From an uncultured Selenomonadales bacterium (GTDB lineage Bacteria > Bacillota > Clostridia > Christensenellales > QALW01): 64,000 nucleotides of DNA. Shown here in pieces: positions 16,541 through 25,544 of this stretch. The translations under genes were made by a program, and so were the position numbers. How positions within the stretch are numbered: position 1 is the stretch's first letter; each line of letters starts with the position of its first letter. Location: assembly GCA_905200615.1 (NCBI GenBank), contig CAJKLB010000005.1:22217-86216 (forward strand). The letters are read 5' to 3'. The notes under the pieces are model-generated. The model saw nothing but the letters and a program-made list of their open reading frames with translations, had not been told where the DNA came from and ran no database searches.

Positions 16541-16990
16541 ATGAAAATAGCCATCGGCAGTGATCATGTAGCGCTGCAAATGAAACAGGAAATCATAGAG
16601 TTTTTGGAAAAGAAGGGCCATACGGTAAAAGATTGGGGCACCTACACTTCTCAGCGATGCGATTATCCTATATACGGTCAGAAAGTCGCCAATGCCGTAG
16701 TTTCGGGAGAAGCAGACCGCGGTATTGTGATCTGCGGAACCGGCGTAGGGATATCCATCGCGGCCAACAAAGTAAAAGGGATTCGCGCGGTCGTTTGCAG
16801 TGAACCCTATTCAGCAATGCTTTCAAGGCAACATAATGATACCAACGTATTGGCCTTCGGCGCGCGAGTGGTAGGAATCGAGCTGGCAAAAATGATTACA
16901 GAAGTATGGCTTAACGCGGAATTTGAAGGCGGCCGCCATCAAAAACGAATCGACATGCTTTCAGAAATAGAAAAGAATTCCAGACTGTAG
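16541..16990 (+). CDS. rpiB: Sugar-phosphate isomerase RpiB (ribose-5-P / allose-6-P isomerase)
   Basis: 149 aa, the exact RpiB length. IAIGSDHVALQMK at the start, the active cysteine in ICGTGVGISI (about residue 66) and the catalytic histidine in RQHNDTNVLAFGARV (about 99) are all present. RpiB interconverts ribose-5-P and ribulose-5-P; in E. coli it also isomerizes allose-6-P. Next to an AlsE-like epimerase the second activity is attractive. ATG 16541 is preferred over GTG 16532 because of the AAAAGGG spacing. Confidence 0.93.
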   Translation: MKIAIGSDHVALQMKQEIIEFLEKKGHTVKDWGTYTSQRCDYPIYGQKVANAVVSGEADRGIVICGTGVGISIAANKVKGIRAVVCSEPYSAMLSRQHNDTNVLAFGARVVGIELAKMITEVWLNAEFEGGRHQKRIDMLSEIEKNSRL

Positions 16991-17145
16991 AGAACCCTGA
17001 TTTTTAATTTTTTGCAGCGTTCAGCCGCATTTTTTCCGGTGACAGATGCAAAGAACCGCTTGATAATCGGTTTTTCAAGGGCATAGGAGTGGTTAGATGC
17101 CGTCCCAAAATCAACAATTTTCAAGCCGGCGACATTCCCGGCCAA
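16991..17145. other. Spacer after the sugar operon
   Basis: Holds a degenerate repeat similar to 11224-11270 (GCCGCATTTTTTCCGG at about 17024-17039) and a weak AACCG/CGGTT hairpin (17054-17072) with five T residues that may serve as the operon terminator. Confidence 0.4.
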
Positions 17146-17194
17146 GAGAGTGTTGACTTTGTCTACACTCTCAAGAATTCTTTCCTTGTATAAT
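17146..17194 (+). promoter_or_regulatory. Operator-like repeat overlapping the araC-type promoter
   Basis: GAGAGTGT (17146-17153) and ACACTCTC (17165-17172) form a perfect 8-bp inverted repeat with an 11-nt centre. TATAAT lies at 17189-17194, which puts the -35 slot on the right arm. A protein bound here would block or assist polymerase, so autoregulation by the downstream regulator is plausible. Confidence 0.55.
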
Positions 17195-17239
17195 CCGGGG
17201 CGGCATGATACAATACTCTTGGAGAAAGGAGCAATAAAA

Positions 17240-18028
17240 ATGGCTGTTATACAGATCGGAATCTCCCCCGTCAGCTACCGTCATATTCGCGCTCACGCGC
17301 ATTCGCTATGGGAAATCGTCTATAATTTTGAAGGCGAGGGCACAACGATAGTGGGGAAAAACGAATATTGCTTTTCTCCCGGCAGTATCATTTGTCAGCC
17401 CCCCGGAGCTGTTCATACCAAAAATTCAAGCCGGGGCTTTCGGGACATTTTTTTGCAAACAGATTCTTTTCCCTTAGGCGATACGCTGCCCAAAGACCGT
17501 CCACTGATTTTTCAGGATGATGCGGAAAAAAGTTTTCTGAACCTGATTGCTTTGGCTCACCGCGTCTATCACAAACAGGAGGCAAATTACCGTCCTCTTG
17601 CGGAAGCGCTTTACCAGGCAATGTATCAACTGCTGTTAAGCTGGTCCGTTTCGCCGGAAAAAAACACGGATGTGAAACGTATAAAAAATGAAATGGTCTC
17701 TTCGTTTTCCGATCCTGAATTCAGCATGTCCGAATTATTAAAAGATACCGGATACTGCGAAGATCATTTGCGGAAACTCTTCAAAAAAGAAACCGGATAT
17801 ACGCCTCACGCCTATTTACAGAAGCTGCGTATGGATAACGCAAAAAAAATGATAGCCAACAACAGCATATTAAATTTGAATATTGAAGAAATCGCACTGA
17901 TGTCCGGTTTCTATGATACCCATTATTTCCATCGCATGTTTAAAAAAGAAACAGGAATGACGCCTCGTCAATATCAACGATATACGGAAAAAGACAACTT
18001 TCAGAAAAATAAAAATTCACTCTTGTAA
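17240..18028 (+). CDS. AraC-family transcriptional regulator with cupin sensor
   Basis: 262 aa. The N-terminal half is a cupin-like sensor (RHIRAHAHSLWEIVYNFEGEG, about 14-34). The C-terminal 100 residues carry two helix-turn-helix units: MSELLKDTGYCEDHLRKLFK, and IEEIALMSGFYDTHYFHRMF with the closing MTPRQYQRY. It probably senses a sugar or sugar phosphate and controls the neighbouring rare-sugar operon, which ends 249 nt upstream on the same strand. ATG 17240 is preceded by AAAGGAGC. Confidence 0.9.
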   Translation: MAVIQIGISPVSYRHIRAHAHSLWEIVYNFEGEGTTIVGKNEYCFSPGSIICQPPGAVHTKNSSRGFRDIFLQTDSFPLGDTLPKDRPLIFQDDAEKSFLNLIALAHRVYHKQEANYRPLAEALYQAMYQLLLSWSVSPEKNTDVKRIKNEMVSSFSDPEFSMSELLKDTGYCEDHLRKLFKKETGYTPHAYLQKLRMDNAKKMIANNSILNLNIEEIALMSGFYDTHYFHRMFKKETGMTPRQYQRYTEKDNFQKNKNSLL

Positions 18029-18093
18029 ACGCCACGGGTGGATAAAGAAGTACAAAAACTTAATTCATTCACGACATTGCAAAGGTAGAAATT

Positions 18094-18125
18094 AAGGTAT
18101 CAATCGAAAGGTTGGTACCTTTTTC
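18094..18125 (+). terminator. Terminator of the AraC-type gene
   Basis: AAGGTATCAA (18094-18103) pairs with TTGGTACCTT (18112-18121), 10 bp with one G-U pair, loop of 8 nt, then TTTTT. Confidence 0.75.
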
Positions 18126-18560
18126 TCAAAATCCGCACATTCGTATACTGTAACTGCTTTTGCCGCAATATAGTCAAAGGAGAAACGCTTAAGGCGGATA
18201 TTACCTTTACAGGTATCGGCTTATTTTGATCTTCCGACAGAATAAAAACTGTTAAAAACGGTTCTTGAACCGAAAGAGCAAAAAGGAATATCAAATCCGC
18301 ATAAAAGAAAAAGTATAACCCTATATTACTGAGGTTACACCGCCTTTCTATAATACTTCCTTATTAACCCGGAAAAAACACCGCCTTTCTATAAGAAAAT
18401 ATTACAGCCGCCTAAAACAAAGAACTTTCGTCTCCCGATCTTTTATAGGCATACCGTAAGCTGAAAAATCAGCTTTTCTTCAGACAATAAAAAATTTTTT
18501 TGATTTTTATCTTACGTATAAATTCTATAAAAAACAATCTTATCCGTTTTCAATAGAAAG
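18126..18560. other. AT-rich spacer between chromosome and phage cassette
   Basis: About 430 nt with no credible gene on either strand. The only clear structure is the repeat pair at 18337-18394. This stretch could contain the left junction of the phage island, but I see no att-like duplication of the right end. Confidence 0.4.
18337..18394 (+). repeat. Two 17-nt direct repeats
   Basis: ACACCGCCTTTCTATAA occurs exactly at 18337-18353 and 18378-18394, 41 nt apart (close to four helical turns). Purpose unknown: paired binding sites, or a trace of insertion or slippage at the island edge. Confidence 0.7.
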
Positions 18561-18612
18561 AAAACACCTATTGTATTCCTTGCCAAAAAGGTCGGAATCC
18601 AATAGGTGTTTT
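18561..18612. terminator. Terminator at the end of the phage cassette
   Basis: AAAACACCTATTG (18561-18573) and CAATAGGTGTTTT (18600-18612) form a 13-bp stem, with ATTCC and GGAAT able to extend it inward. It lies just past the stop of the last minus-strand phage gene; a long T-run follows on the plus strand. Confidence 0.7.
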
Positions 18613-18613
18613 T

Positions 18614-19168
18614 TTAAAGCTGACTGATTTTTCTGTTGGCGTCGGCCGTATTGCGTGAAAGTTTTGTTTTAAGCTTATTAATTTTTTCACGGTAGCTGCG
18701 CGAAAGCTCCGCTTCCTCGCCGGCCGTTTCCTGTTCCAGCTTATTCTTTTCGTTTTGAGCAATACTGGAAGTCTCAATTTTTTGTGCCGCCAAATCGCTC
18801 TCCAGTCCGATTCTGTTTTTACGCAGTGCTTGGGAAAGCTTTTGCTTTTTATAAAGATAGTCCGCGTCAGCAGACGCTTTATCCGTTTGGTAATCTTCCC
18901 GGGCACGCTGAATATCTATTTGATATTCCTCTTTCTTAGCGGCGGCCTGCTGCTGTTTTTTTTCATTTTCCGCTTCCTCTTCATCGGCCTTTTCATCCAA
19001 CACTTCCGCAACAGAAAGAATAATGCGGGCGCCTTTTTTAATTTTTCCCGTCTTATAGGTTGGATTATTCTTTACAAGCTGCGCATAATCCGTTCCGGTT
19101 TTTTCTGCAATTTCCTGCAGTGTTTCGCCGCCCTGGGCGGTATAAAGCTGACTCGTCAAAAATTTCAC
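18614..19168 (-). CDS. LysM-domain coiled-coil protein, phage cassette
   Basis: 184 aa. Residues about 10-55 are a LysM peptidoglycan-binding module (GGETLQEIAEKTGTDYAQLV, KKGARIIL). The rest is highly charged coiled coil with many E, K, Q and A. No catalytic domain. LysM in phage structural genes usually marks a baseplate, tail-needle or cell-wall contact protein. Last gene of the cassette; its start overlaps the previous stop. Confidence 0.8.
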   Translation of the reverse strand: MKFLTSQLYTAQGGETLQEIAEKTGTDYAQLVKNNPTYKTGKIKKGARIILSVAEVLDEKADEEEAENEKKQQQAAAKKEEYQIDIQRAREDYQTDKASADADYLYKKQKLSQALRKNRIGLESDLAAQKIETSSIAQNEKNKLEQETAGEEAELSRSYREKINKLKTKLSRNTADANRKISQL

Positions 19169-19548
19169 CCCAAATCAACGATTTTTGTAAGGATTTCTCC
19201 CCAAGCAACAGCTCCGCCTGTTGCGTTTACGGTAACCGTCACGCTGTTGACTCCTTTTTTAATGTCCGGACAAACAGCCGCCGAAGCATTGCCGGCGCCA
19301 TGCTCAAGCAAAAGCGTGCTGCCGTTTACGGTAATACTGACCGCGGCGGAAGCTGAATTTTTTAAATAATAGCTGATATACAGTCCCTGATGCGCCTTCC
19401 AGCTGATAATGTTTTTCGTTACGGCCGTCGCACTGCTTCCTTGGTCGATTTCGCCGACGCTGTACTTTTTTACCGCGCTGAACGCCGCGGCATTTTCAAT
19501 CCACCGCAGCCGCCGTTCATTTTTTATTTTATCCCTCTCTGTTTGCAT
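19165..19548 (-). CDS. Phage structural protein, beta-rich (127 aa)
   Basis: No named family. A charged N-terminal helix (MQTERDKIKNERRLRWIENA) is followed by a beta-sandwich-like region full of V, T, S and G (AAVSITVNGSTLLLEHG, VNSVTVTVNATGG). Such folds are common in head-decoration or receptor-facing proteins. Located between the 504-aa protein and the LysM protein. Confidence 0.65.
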   Translation of the reverse strand: MQTERDKIKNERRLRWIENAAAFSAVKKYSVGEIDQGSSATAVTKNIISWKAHQGLYISYYLKNSASAAVSITVNGSTLLLEHGAGNASAAVCPDIKKGVNSVTVTVNATGGAVAWGEILTKIVDLG

Positions 19549-19556
19549 ATGTCCCC

Positions 19557-21071
19557 CTAAGAAACAAAATCTCTTTCCGCAGTATAGAGAAACGTAAAGG
19601 GTGAAACGGAAAAGAAACTGCCCGCCGTATTTTTTATTAAAAACCCGATCAAATGTCCTTTCAACGAGAACGGAAGTTTATAATGCCGTTCCTGACCCGA
19701 AAGTATTACTGTTTTGCTCTGTTCTTTTTCATCGGCAAAGACCGTAATTTGTATCGGTCCGTCTCCCCAAGCGGAAAAATGAACTTCTTTTATTGTTTTC
19801 CATGCGTGCGCAAGTCCCAAATCATTTTTCGGGCTGTACCAAAACCCTTGAATTGCGCCGGAGGTAGCCATATTTTCACCTACACCCCACTCCATAACCA
19901 CCGTAGTTTCACTAAAAGCAGTAAGCAGTTTTTCCGTATTCCGGTCCCGGCACACCACCATAGAAATAATTTCCGGTCCGGTGTAGATCTGCCATTGCCG
20001 GTATACTATATTGTATATGAGTAATCCGCTTTCCTCCTGCGGCGTTTTTCGATGAAACGTAAGATAATAACAATTCTTAAAATAAATGCTGCACTCCTTG
20101 CGGCAAAGAATCGTATTTTTATCAAAAAAACCTTTCAGCGCGTTACTGATGCAGGAAACTCCGCTGCCGTTACAGCTGTAAACACCATAGCGGGTGGCAA
20201 ACAGCACGCAGTCACCGCAAACGGTAACGCTGCCCCGGATAATTTCACTGTCAGAAAAGAAAATATTTTCTACCGTAAAATCACTCTGTACCGAAAGCGT
20301 ATTGACTGCAACAATTCCGTACCGGCAAAAAACCAGCAGCGTATCAAAAAAAGAAACGATATCGATGGCGCTGCCGATGGTATCGGTAATATCAATATAG
20401 CCGCCTGCCTCTTCCGACGCCGTAAAATCTCCCGGATCGCCGATTTTGGAAAACCATATGCGCTGGGGATATTCCGGATCCCCGATACCGAACATTCTGG
20501 AAAAGTGCATCGCCGTCTTTTCCATATGCGGTCTTGTTTGCGAAGAAACCAGCGTATAGCTGCCGTCCTCGGTATAGATATACGGTCCGCAGTTCGGTCC
20601 GCCCAACAGCGCGCAGTTATTTTTACCGGATTTATACTGTGTGAAATAAGTATATTCCCAGCCTGTGATCCCATCGGTACAGGAAACAGGCTCGGCTTCC
20701 ACTTTGGAAAGCTGTTCATTATATATAAAGCGGTAAAGATTTCCGTCCGTTGCCGTATAATAAAGATTTTTATACCCTTCGGTTTCAGAGGACGCGGCCT
20801 GAAACTCAAACAGCCGTATAATCTCTTCAGGCAGCTGGCGCAGCATGACCTCTTGTCCGCTGTCCTTTTTCCACTTTACGGCGTCAAAACCCATCGCCCG
20901 CTTTAATCTTCCGCCCTCAGTGATAACATTTTCGGCCTTGGGGCTTTCCTCTAAGGCCATAATGCTGTCATCATCGCGCATGTTCAAGCCGGCAAAGCCG
21001 TCCATCCGCACCACATATTCCTGCTGCGACGAAAGAGTTTCCAGTCTGCGCAGCGTGAGCATCAGCGCCAC
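19557..21071 (-). CDS. Phage structural protein, possible gp10-like DNA stabilization/tail hub
   Basis: 504 aa. The N-terminal segment RMDGFAGLNMRDDDSIMALE with ESPKAENVITEGGRLKR resembles the start of P22 gp10-type hub proteins and related beta-propellers, which plug the portal and hold the tail. Repeated aromatic/beta blocks throughout (RIWFSKIGDPGDF, VVCRDRNTEK). Position after the connector genes fits. Identification by pattern only. Confidence 0.55.
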   Translation of the reverse strand: MALMLTLRRLETLSSQQEYVVRMDGFAGLNMRDDDSIMALEESPKAENVITEGGRLKRAMGFDAVKWKKDSGQEVMLRQLPEEIIRLFEFQAASSETEGYKNLYYTATDGNLYRFIYNEQLSKVEAEPVSCTDGITGWEYTYFTQYKSGKNNCALLGGPNCGPYIYTEDGSYTLVSSQTRPHMEKTAMHFSRMFGIGDPEYPQRIWFSKIGDPGDFTASEEAGGYIDITDTIGSAIDIVSFFDTLLVFCRYGIVAVNTLSVQSDFTVENIFFSDSEIIRGSVTVCGDCVLFATRYGVYSCNGSGVSCISNALKGFFDKNTILCRKECSIYFKNCYYLTFHRKTPQEESGLLIYNIVYRQWQIYTGPEIISMVVCRDRNTEKLLTAFSETTVVMEWGVGENMATSGAIQGFWYSPKNDLGLAHAWKTIKEVHFSAWGDGPIQITVFADEKEQSKTVILSGQERHYKLPFSLKGHLIGFLIKNTAGSFFSVSPFTFLYTAERDFVS

Positions 21072-21592
21072 CTCCCTGCCGGCATCGTAAAGCCGCAGCG
21101 AACTTCTTTTACATTATCCACAACATTTCTGTAACGCACATCCCATACCGCAGCCTCCGCGTGAAGATGCCGGATACTGCAGCAAAGCGACGCGGCAAAA
21201 TAGATGTACGCGTACGGATCCACCTGTGTAAAAGGAATGACCGGCTCATCTTCCTCTTCCTCCATGGGAACGGGAAGATAATAATATTCCACCGTAACCC
21301 TTTGTATATTTTCACACACGTGAATAAAATCCTTACCGGCCCACGCGCCGGCTCGCAAACCGTTCAACTTAACGCTTTTAAGTCCTACAAAGCATTCGCT
21401 CAGCTGCGCGATCGGAATTTTTCCGCAGCAAACACACATCTCTTCTACGGCTACCGGACGCCATTTATCCCGTGCAATGGTCATATACGCGGTATTGATC
21501 GCGTGTTTAATCTGATCTGTAAACGCTTCATCGTTTTCGGTTTCCTTCTCTAAAAGTTCGGCTGTACGAGCAATCATCTCTCCAAAATTCAC
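21062..21592 (-). CDS. Phage head-tail connector/adaptor-like protein
   Basis: 176 aa. An all-helical N-terminus with acidic runs (TAELLEKETENDEAFTDQIK) and a C-terminal helix after YAYIYFAASLCC fit the adaptor class (gp4/gp6-like) that binds under the portal, but the similarity is general. Overlaps both neighbours by a few bases. Confidence 0.5.
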   Translation of the reverse strand: MNFGEMIARTAELLEKETENDEAFTDQIKHAINTAYMTIARDKWRPVAVEEMCVCCGKIPIAQLSECFVGLKSVKLNGLRAGAWAGKDFIHVCENIQRVTVEYYYLPVPMEEEEDEPVIPFTQVDPYAYIYFAASLCCSIRHLHAEAAVWDVRYRNVVDNVKEVRCGFTMPAGRWR

Positions 21593-21945
21593 GCTTCTTC
21601 CCCCCCAAACGCCTCCATAACCTCTCCGGCCGTATTTTTTATTTCCCGGATCTTCCGCTCTTGCCGCAAGCTGTTTTCTCTTTCTATCTCTTTAAAAATT
21701 TCTTTTGCCCGGGCGCTTCGGTACCGCTGCACAAATTCCACCGCTCTGGCATCCAGGCAGGGATAAGGGAGCTCCAAACAAAAGCTCCCATCCGCCTGCG
21801 CGCAGGAATGTACTTCAAATTTGCCCGTTATCCTGTTGAATAAAATAAAATAGGTATGATCAATCTGCTGTATCCTGTTTAAAACATCTAACGTATCACT
21901 CAAAACAGGAATATATTTTTCCGTGTATACTCCCGGTTGGGCCAT
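21589..21945 (-). CDS. Phage cassette protein of unknown function (118 aa)
   Basis: Start at ATG 21943-21945 (MAQPGVYTEKYIPVLSD), which has AGAGGTG upstream; an earlier ATG lies inside the capsid gene. An N-terminal beta segment is followed by a long charged C-terminal helix (RSARAKEIFKEIERENSLRQ). Possibly a head-completion or assembly factor. No family recognised. Confidence 0.6.
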   Translation of the reverse strand: MAQPGVYTEKYIPVLSDTLDVLNRIQQIDHTYFILFNRITGKFEVHSCAQADGSFCLELPYPCLDARAVEFVQRYRSARAKEIFKEIERENSLRQERKIREIKNTAGEVMEAFGGEEA

Positions 21946-21971
21946 AAACAACACCTCTGCGCCTTCTTGTT

Positions 21972-23117
21972 TTATTTTTCGGTAATCCCCGTGAGCTTTG
22001 CCTGGCCGCAGGGCATACCGCATATAAGATTCGCATATTTTACCAACGTAGCGGTATAGGCCGCCTTATTGGCAAGCTGCTTCAGCACATTGCCGCTGTC
22101 GCCCTCAAGCCAGCGCCAGTCGCAAAGCTGATGCATATCAAACACCTTGGTGTCTAAAAGATACATGGTTCCGGCCGGACAATATCTGTCAGCCACTACG
22201 GGAATACCCGAATAGCTGATCGTTTTAAAACCGCCTTCCAGCTCCACGGGACTGATATTGCGCTTAGAAGTTTCCAAATATTCCTGATAGGCTCGGCGTA
22301 CTCCGTAAGAACAGGTAATAAAATCGATTTGTCCGCCGCTCTTTTCCTCTGCCGAATCAATCGCTTTTTGGATTTTAATATCCGAAATAGACGTAGTTCC
22401 GGTGCCGATAAAAGGATGCATCCAATCCTTTCCGGTACGATCCACGCCATAAAGCTGCGTACCGGAGGAAAAAAGCGTCTCCAAGCCAAAGATTTCATTA
22501 TTATATGAGCCTGCCAGCACAATGATATCATCCTTTGCCACCGTAACGGGTGAAGCTAAGGTAATGCCGGAATCACTGACGGCGGTAATTTCCGCCGAAA
22601 CAGAAGTGCTGCTGCCTCTGAATTCAACTTTCATTCCGGGTTTAAGCAGCTTATAAGAATCCGCCGTAACCGTCGCGGCATTATCCACCGCCGCCGCAAC
22701 CGCGGCCAATTTTCCGCTGCCGTCGCCATAAAGCATTCTTGAAAAATTCTGTTTTGCCGTTGCCAACAGCCCTTCCATTTCGGCATTAAGCAAATTCACC
22801 ACCGCGCCCTGGCTGTTTTCGGAAGCACGCATTGCCTTATCCGTAATTTCAATCGTACCGTATAGGTTTTTCAACTCTGCGCGAAACATTGCATAACTGT
22901 TTCCGTTAGCCTTGGGTAAATCACCATATTCATCCAGCGCGGCGACGCCGGAAGAAAGATCATAGCAAACGGGTTTCACCGCCTCTTTACCGGTAATAAA
23001 TGAGCTGGTTGCCTTAAATTTACTGTAAAGCGGACTGATGGAGTTATTGAGCTGATTGATCAATACATCCAAATAAAAACTCTTCAGGGCATCATTCACT
23101 GTTGAAACTGAAACCAT
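21972..23117 (-). CDS. Phage major capsid protein
   Basis: 381 aa, about HK97-fold size. N-terminal helical region (DALKSFYLDVLINQL), the E-loop/spine region MFRAELKNLYGTIEITDKAMRA, and a beta domain with an insertion (about 165-210). The P-domain block GGQIDFITCSYGVRRAYQEY with VVADRYCPAGTMYLLD is typical of capsid proteins of this group. It follows the scaffold-like gene, as expected. Confidence 0.8.
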   Translation of the reverse strand: MVSVSTVNDALKSFYLDVLINQLNNSISPLYSKFKATSSFITGKEAVKPVCYDLSSGVAALDEYGDLPKANGNSYAMFRAELKNLYGTIEITDKAMRASENSQGAVVNLLNAEMEGLLATAKQNFSRMLYGDGSGKLAAVAAAVDNAATVTADSYKLLKPGMKVEFRGSSTSVSAEITAVSDSGITLASPVTVAKDDIIVLAGSYNNEIFGLETLFSSGTQLYGVDRTGKDWMHPFIGTGTTSISDIKIQKAIDSAEEKSGGQIDFITCSYGVRRAYQEYLETSKRNISPVELEGGFKTISYSGIPVVADRYCPAGTMYLLDTKVFDMHQLCDWRWLEGDSGNVLKQLANKAAYTATLVKYANLICGMPCGQAKLTGITEK

Positions 23118-23138
23118 AATTTTCTCTCCTTTTTTTAT

Positions 23139-23663
23139 TTATTTGCGGAAAAGCGCCCGTGCCAGTTCTCCGGCCGAACGCAGCGTTGCCGGCTTGCTGT
23201 GAGCGGAAACCGGAATCGCCCCGCGTTTTTCGCACATATCCGGCGCCTGGGGAAGTGAATCGAGATACTGCCGGATAAATTTTTCCCGAATTTTTTCATT
23301 ACAGAAAATATAATTCAGCAAAAAATCCTCATCCTGCGCAAGCTGTTCCGGCGCCTGATATTTTTGGGAAAGCACGCGAGTATACGCCTTATGCAATCCC
23401 TCCGCCCCGGCCAGTGAAGCGTCCTCTTCCAGCACGCGGCAGATATCGTCAAAAAAGTCGGTCGCCCCCGGGAATTCAACCAGAAAGCTCTCAATAACCG
23501 CGTCCTCCGGTGAAGGGTCAGCCTTAAACGCCCTGTTTTCCTCCTCCAGCTGCCGAATCAGCTCTTTGGCCTTTGTCATTTCTTCCTCCATCCGGCGGTA
23601 TTTTTCCTCCGCTGTTTCACCGGATATTTTTTCCTCTATTTTGCCGTCTTCATTCTTCTGCAT
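23139..23663 (-). CDS. Phage scaffold-like protein
   Basis: 174 aa, acidic and helical, with an N-terminal coiled coil (about 20-50, EEKYRRMEEEMTKAKELIRQ). Sits directly between portal and capsid, the standard place for a scaffolding protein that is removed after shell assembly. No protease motif seen. Overlaps the portal stop. Confidence 0.6.
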   Translation of the reverse strand: MQKNEDGKIEEKISGETAEEKYRRMEEEMTKAKELIRQLEEENRAFKADPSPEDAVIESFLVEFPGATDFFDDICRVLEEDASLAGAEGLHKAYTRVLSQKYQAPEQLAQDEDFLLNYIFCNEKIREKFIRQYLDSLPQAPDMCEKRGAIPVSAHSKPATLRSAGELARALFRK

Positions 23664-25539
23664 GAGTATCCTCCTCCATTTTTATTTTGTGCTGTGCGAT
23701 ATGTTCTTCAAAACGTTGGTGCTGTTCGCTGTTCAAACCGAATTCTTGTTCAAACTCCTGGCTTAAAAGCATCTTGGCGTGTTCCGAAATATGAATTTCA
23801 TGGTCATCGGTTTCCAGCACACGAACCTCCCCTCCGTTTTTCAGCAAAAGATTTTCTCTCTGCGCCCTATTGGTATGAAGTTCACCGATATCGGCTATAT
23901 TTTCCCAATCTCCCAGACCCAGACTTCTCAACAAACGGACTCTTGTTCTTTCCGAAAGCGCACCGCTCGCGTCCGAAAACAGCCCCTTGGCTAAAAGATC
24001 GTAGATCAGCTGCTTGCGGTTGGATATGGAGTCGGAAAGCTCATTTTCGGTTTCATGAATCACATCGTCGCTGGTAAGCATACTGGCGTTCCAATATAAT
24101 TTGGAGATTTCTCCGTTTTTCCCCACAATACGTTCCAATCGCAGCTGTCCGGCAAACTGCTTAAACAACCGCAGCCATTGACGGGATATTTCCAGCACCG
24201 CGTCACGAATGCGATCCGCCGTAATCGCAAGGCGCGTATCGTCTTGCTCGGCAATCGTATTCAGTGCCACACCGCTGGTCACATTTGTCGGTGCAACAGA
24301 CTGTCTCATCAAATCCGAAGTTCCGGATATCAAATTAAATTCCTCCAAAAGAGCGCTTTCCTCCTGAAAGAATTCATTGGGAAGCGCCCCGGCCGGCAGC
24401 ATTTGAGGCGGATTTGTTCCCTGGCGATATACCAATACCTTTCCCGGCGTCAAGCCGTTCTCTTCCAGATCCTCTAAATCCACCGTTCCTTCTTCCACCG
24501 CCAAAATACCCACCGCCGCACGATTTAAAAATTCATGCTTGCGGTTCCGTACCGCGTTATAAGATCGCTGGATGGGGATGCATCGCTCCACAATGGAAAT
24601 CCCCCAGATACAGCCCGGCCGAGAAATGGAATTTTGCTGTACAAACGGAAGTTTACGCGTACCGTTATCTCCGTTGCGGTACGGCAAAGGACCTTCCCAA
24701 AGTAAAATTTCGCCGCAAACCACAAGATAGCGGCCTTCTTCATATTCTGACGAGGGCTGTTCGTAATATTCCAATACCCATGCGCTGTTCTCCGTTTCCT
24801 CCGCCGCGGCCGCGTATACCGAAGACCGATAACCGAATCCTCCGGCCGTATCAGCGGAAGAAAAACCCAAAGCTTTTACTTTATCGGGCGGAACCTCTAC
24901 TCCCCAGATATCTTGAATCATATCGCAGCTGTATACATGAGCATGAATGACCGAAGCGCATTTTTCCACATTCTGTACATAAGGCGTGTCCGGATAAATT
25001 TCATACGGCGGACATACCGTAGTAGAAATATCTCCCTCATATATCGCGCGTCCTCCGGAATTTCTGCCCATCATTCTTCCCTTGTTGCTCACCCATGTCT
25101 GCTTATAAAAAACGGTACCGCAAAGTTCGGACCAAACGGCCGCTTCAGCCAATATCCCATCCATCCCGATACGTTCAAACGCCGAATTCAATATGGCCGT
25201 GCTTACTTTGGCGCTTTGAATGTCCTCTTCATCTCCTGTGGCCGGACGTACCGTCACCTGCGGCGTAATTTTATTCAGCTTAGCCAGCCGGCTTTCCACG
25301 ATAGGCGCAATATGGTTATACACCTCGCGCTCCTGCCATAAAAACGCTTTATCCTGCTGATAAAGCCTTCCCGCTTCGGGCAGAATATCACAATACTGAT
25401 TTCCCATAAAAAAATTGATATTCAGCTGCCATTGTAATTCAAAGCGGCCGCGTTCGCGTGAGCGCCGCTCCAATTCCTGCCGCACATAAGCGCATAGCTC
25501 TTTTTTACGTTTTTCCTCTTTCTGTTTCAAGATCTCCAC
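23650..25539 (-). CDS. Phage portal protein (P22-like)
   Basis: 629 aa, long as in P22-type portals. Landmarks are the aromatic N-terminal region NFFMGNQYCDI, the crown and wing region VWSELCGTVFYKQTW, PPYEIYPDTPYVQNV, and the clip/stem region LVYRQGTNPP through SGTSDLMRQSV. The portal is the dodecameric DNA gate at one capsid vertex and works with the terminase encoded just upstream. Confidence 0.85.
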   Translation of the reverse strand: MEILKQKEEKRKKELCAYVRQELERRSRERGRFELQWQLNINFFMGNQYCDILPEAGRLYQQDKAFLWQEREVYNHIAPIVESRLAKLNKITPQVTVRPATGDEEDIQSAKVSTAILNSAFERIGMDGILAEAAVWSELCGTVFYKQTWVSNKGRMMGRNSGGRAIYEGDISTTVCPPYEIYPDTPYVQNVEKCASVIHAHVYSCDMIQDIWGVEVPPDKVKALGFSSADTAGGFGYRSSVYAAAAEETENSAWVLEYYEQPSSEYEEGRYLVVCGEILLWEGPLPYRNGDNGTRKLPFVQQNSISRPGCIWGISIVERCIPIQRSYNAVRNRKHEFLNRAAVGILAVEEGTVDLEDLEENGLTPGKVLVYRQGTNPPQMLPAGALPNEFFQEESALLEEFNLISGTSDLMRQSVAPTNVTSGVALNTIAEQDDTRLAITADRIRDAVLEISRQWLRLFKQFAGQLRLERIVGKNGEISKLYWNASMLTSDDVIHETENELSDSISNRKQLIYDLLAKGLFSDASGALSERTRVRLLRSLGLGDWENIADIGELHTNRAQRENLLLKNGGEVRVLETDDHEIHISEHAKMLLSQEFEQEFGLNSEQHQRFEEHIAQHKIKMEEDTHAEE

Positions 25540-25544
25540 CCTCT

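Noticed and set aside
17153..17194. TTGACT at 17153 paired with TATAAT at 17189 as a promoter
   Set aside because: The spacer would be 30 nt; TATAAT may be used with another -35, but this pair is not a promoter.
18337..18394. CRISPR array
   Set aside because: Only two repeats of 17 nt with one 24-nt gap and no cas genes.
18614..19168. Phage endolysin
   Set aside because: LysM is present but no amidase, muramidase or peptidase domain follows; the rest is coiled coil.
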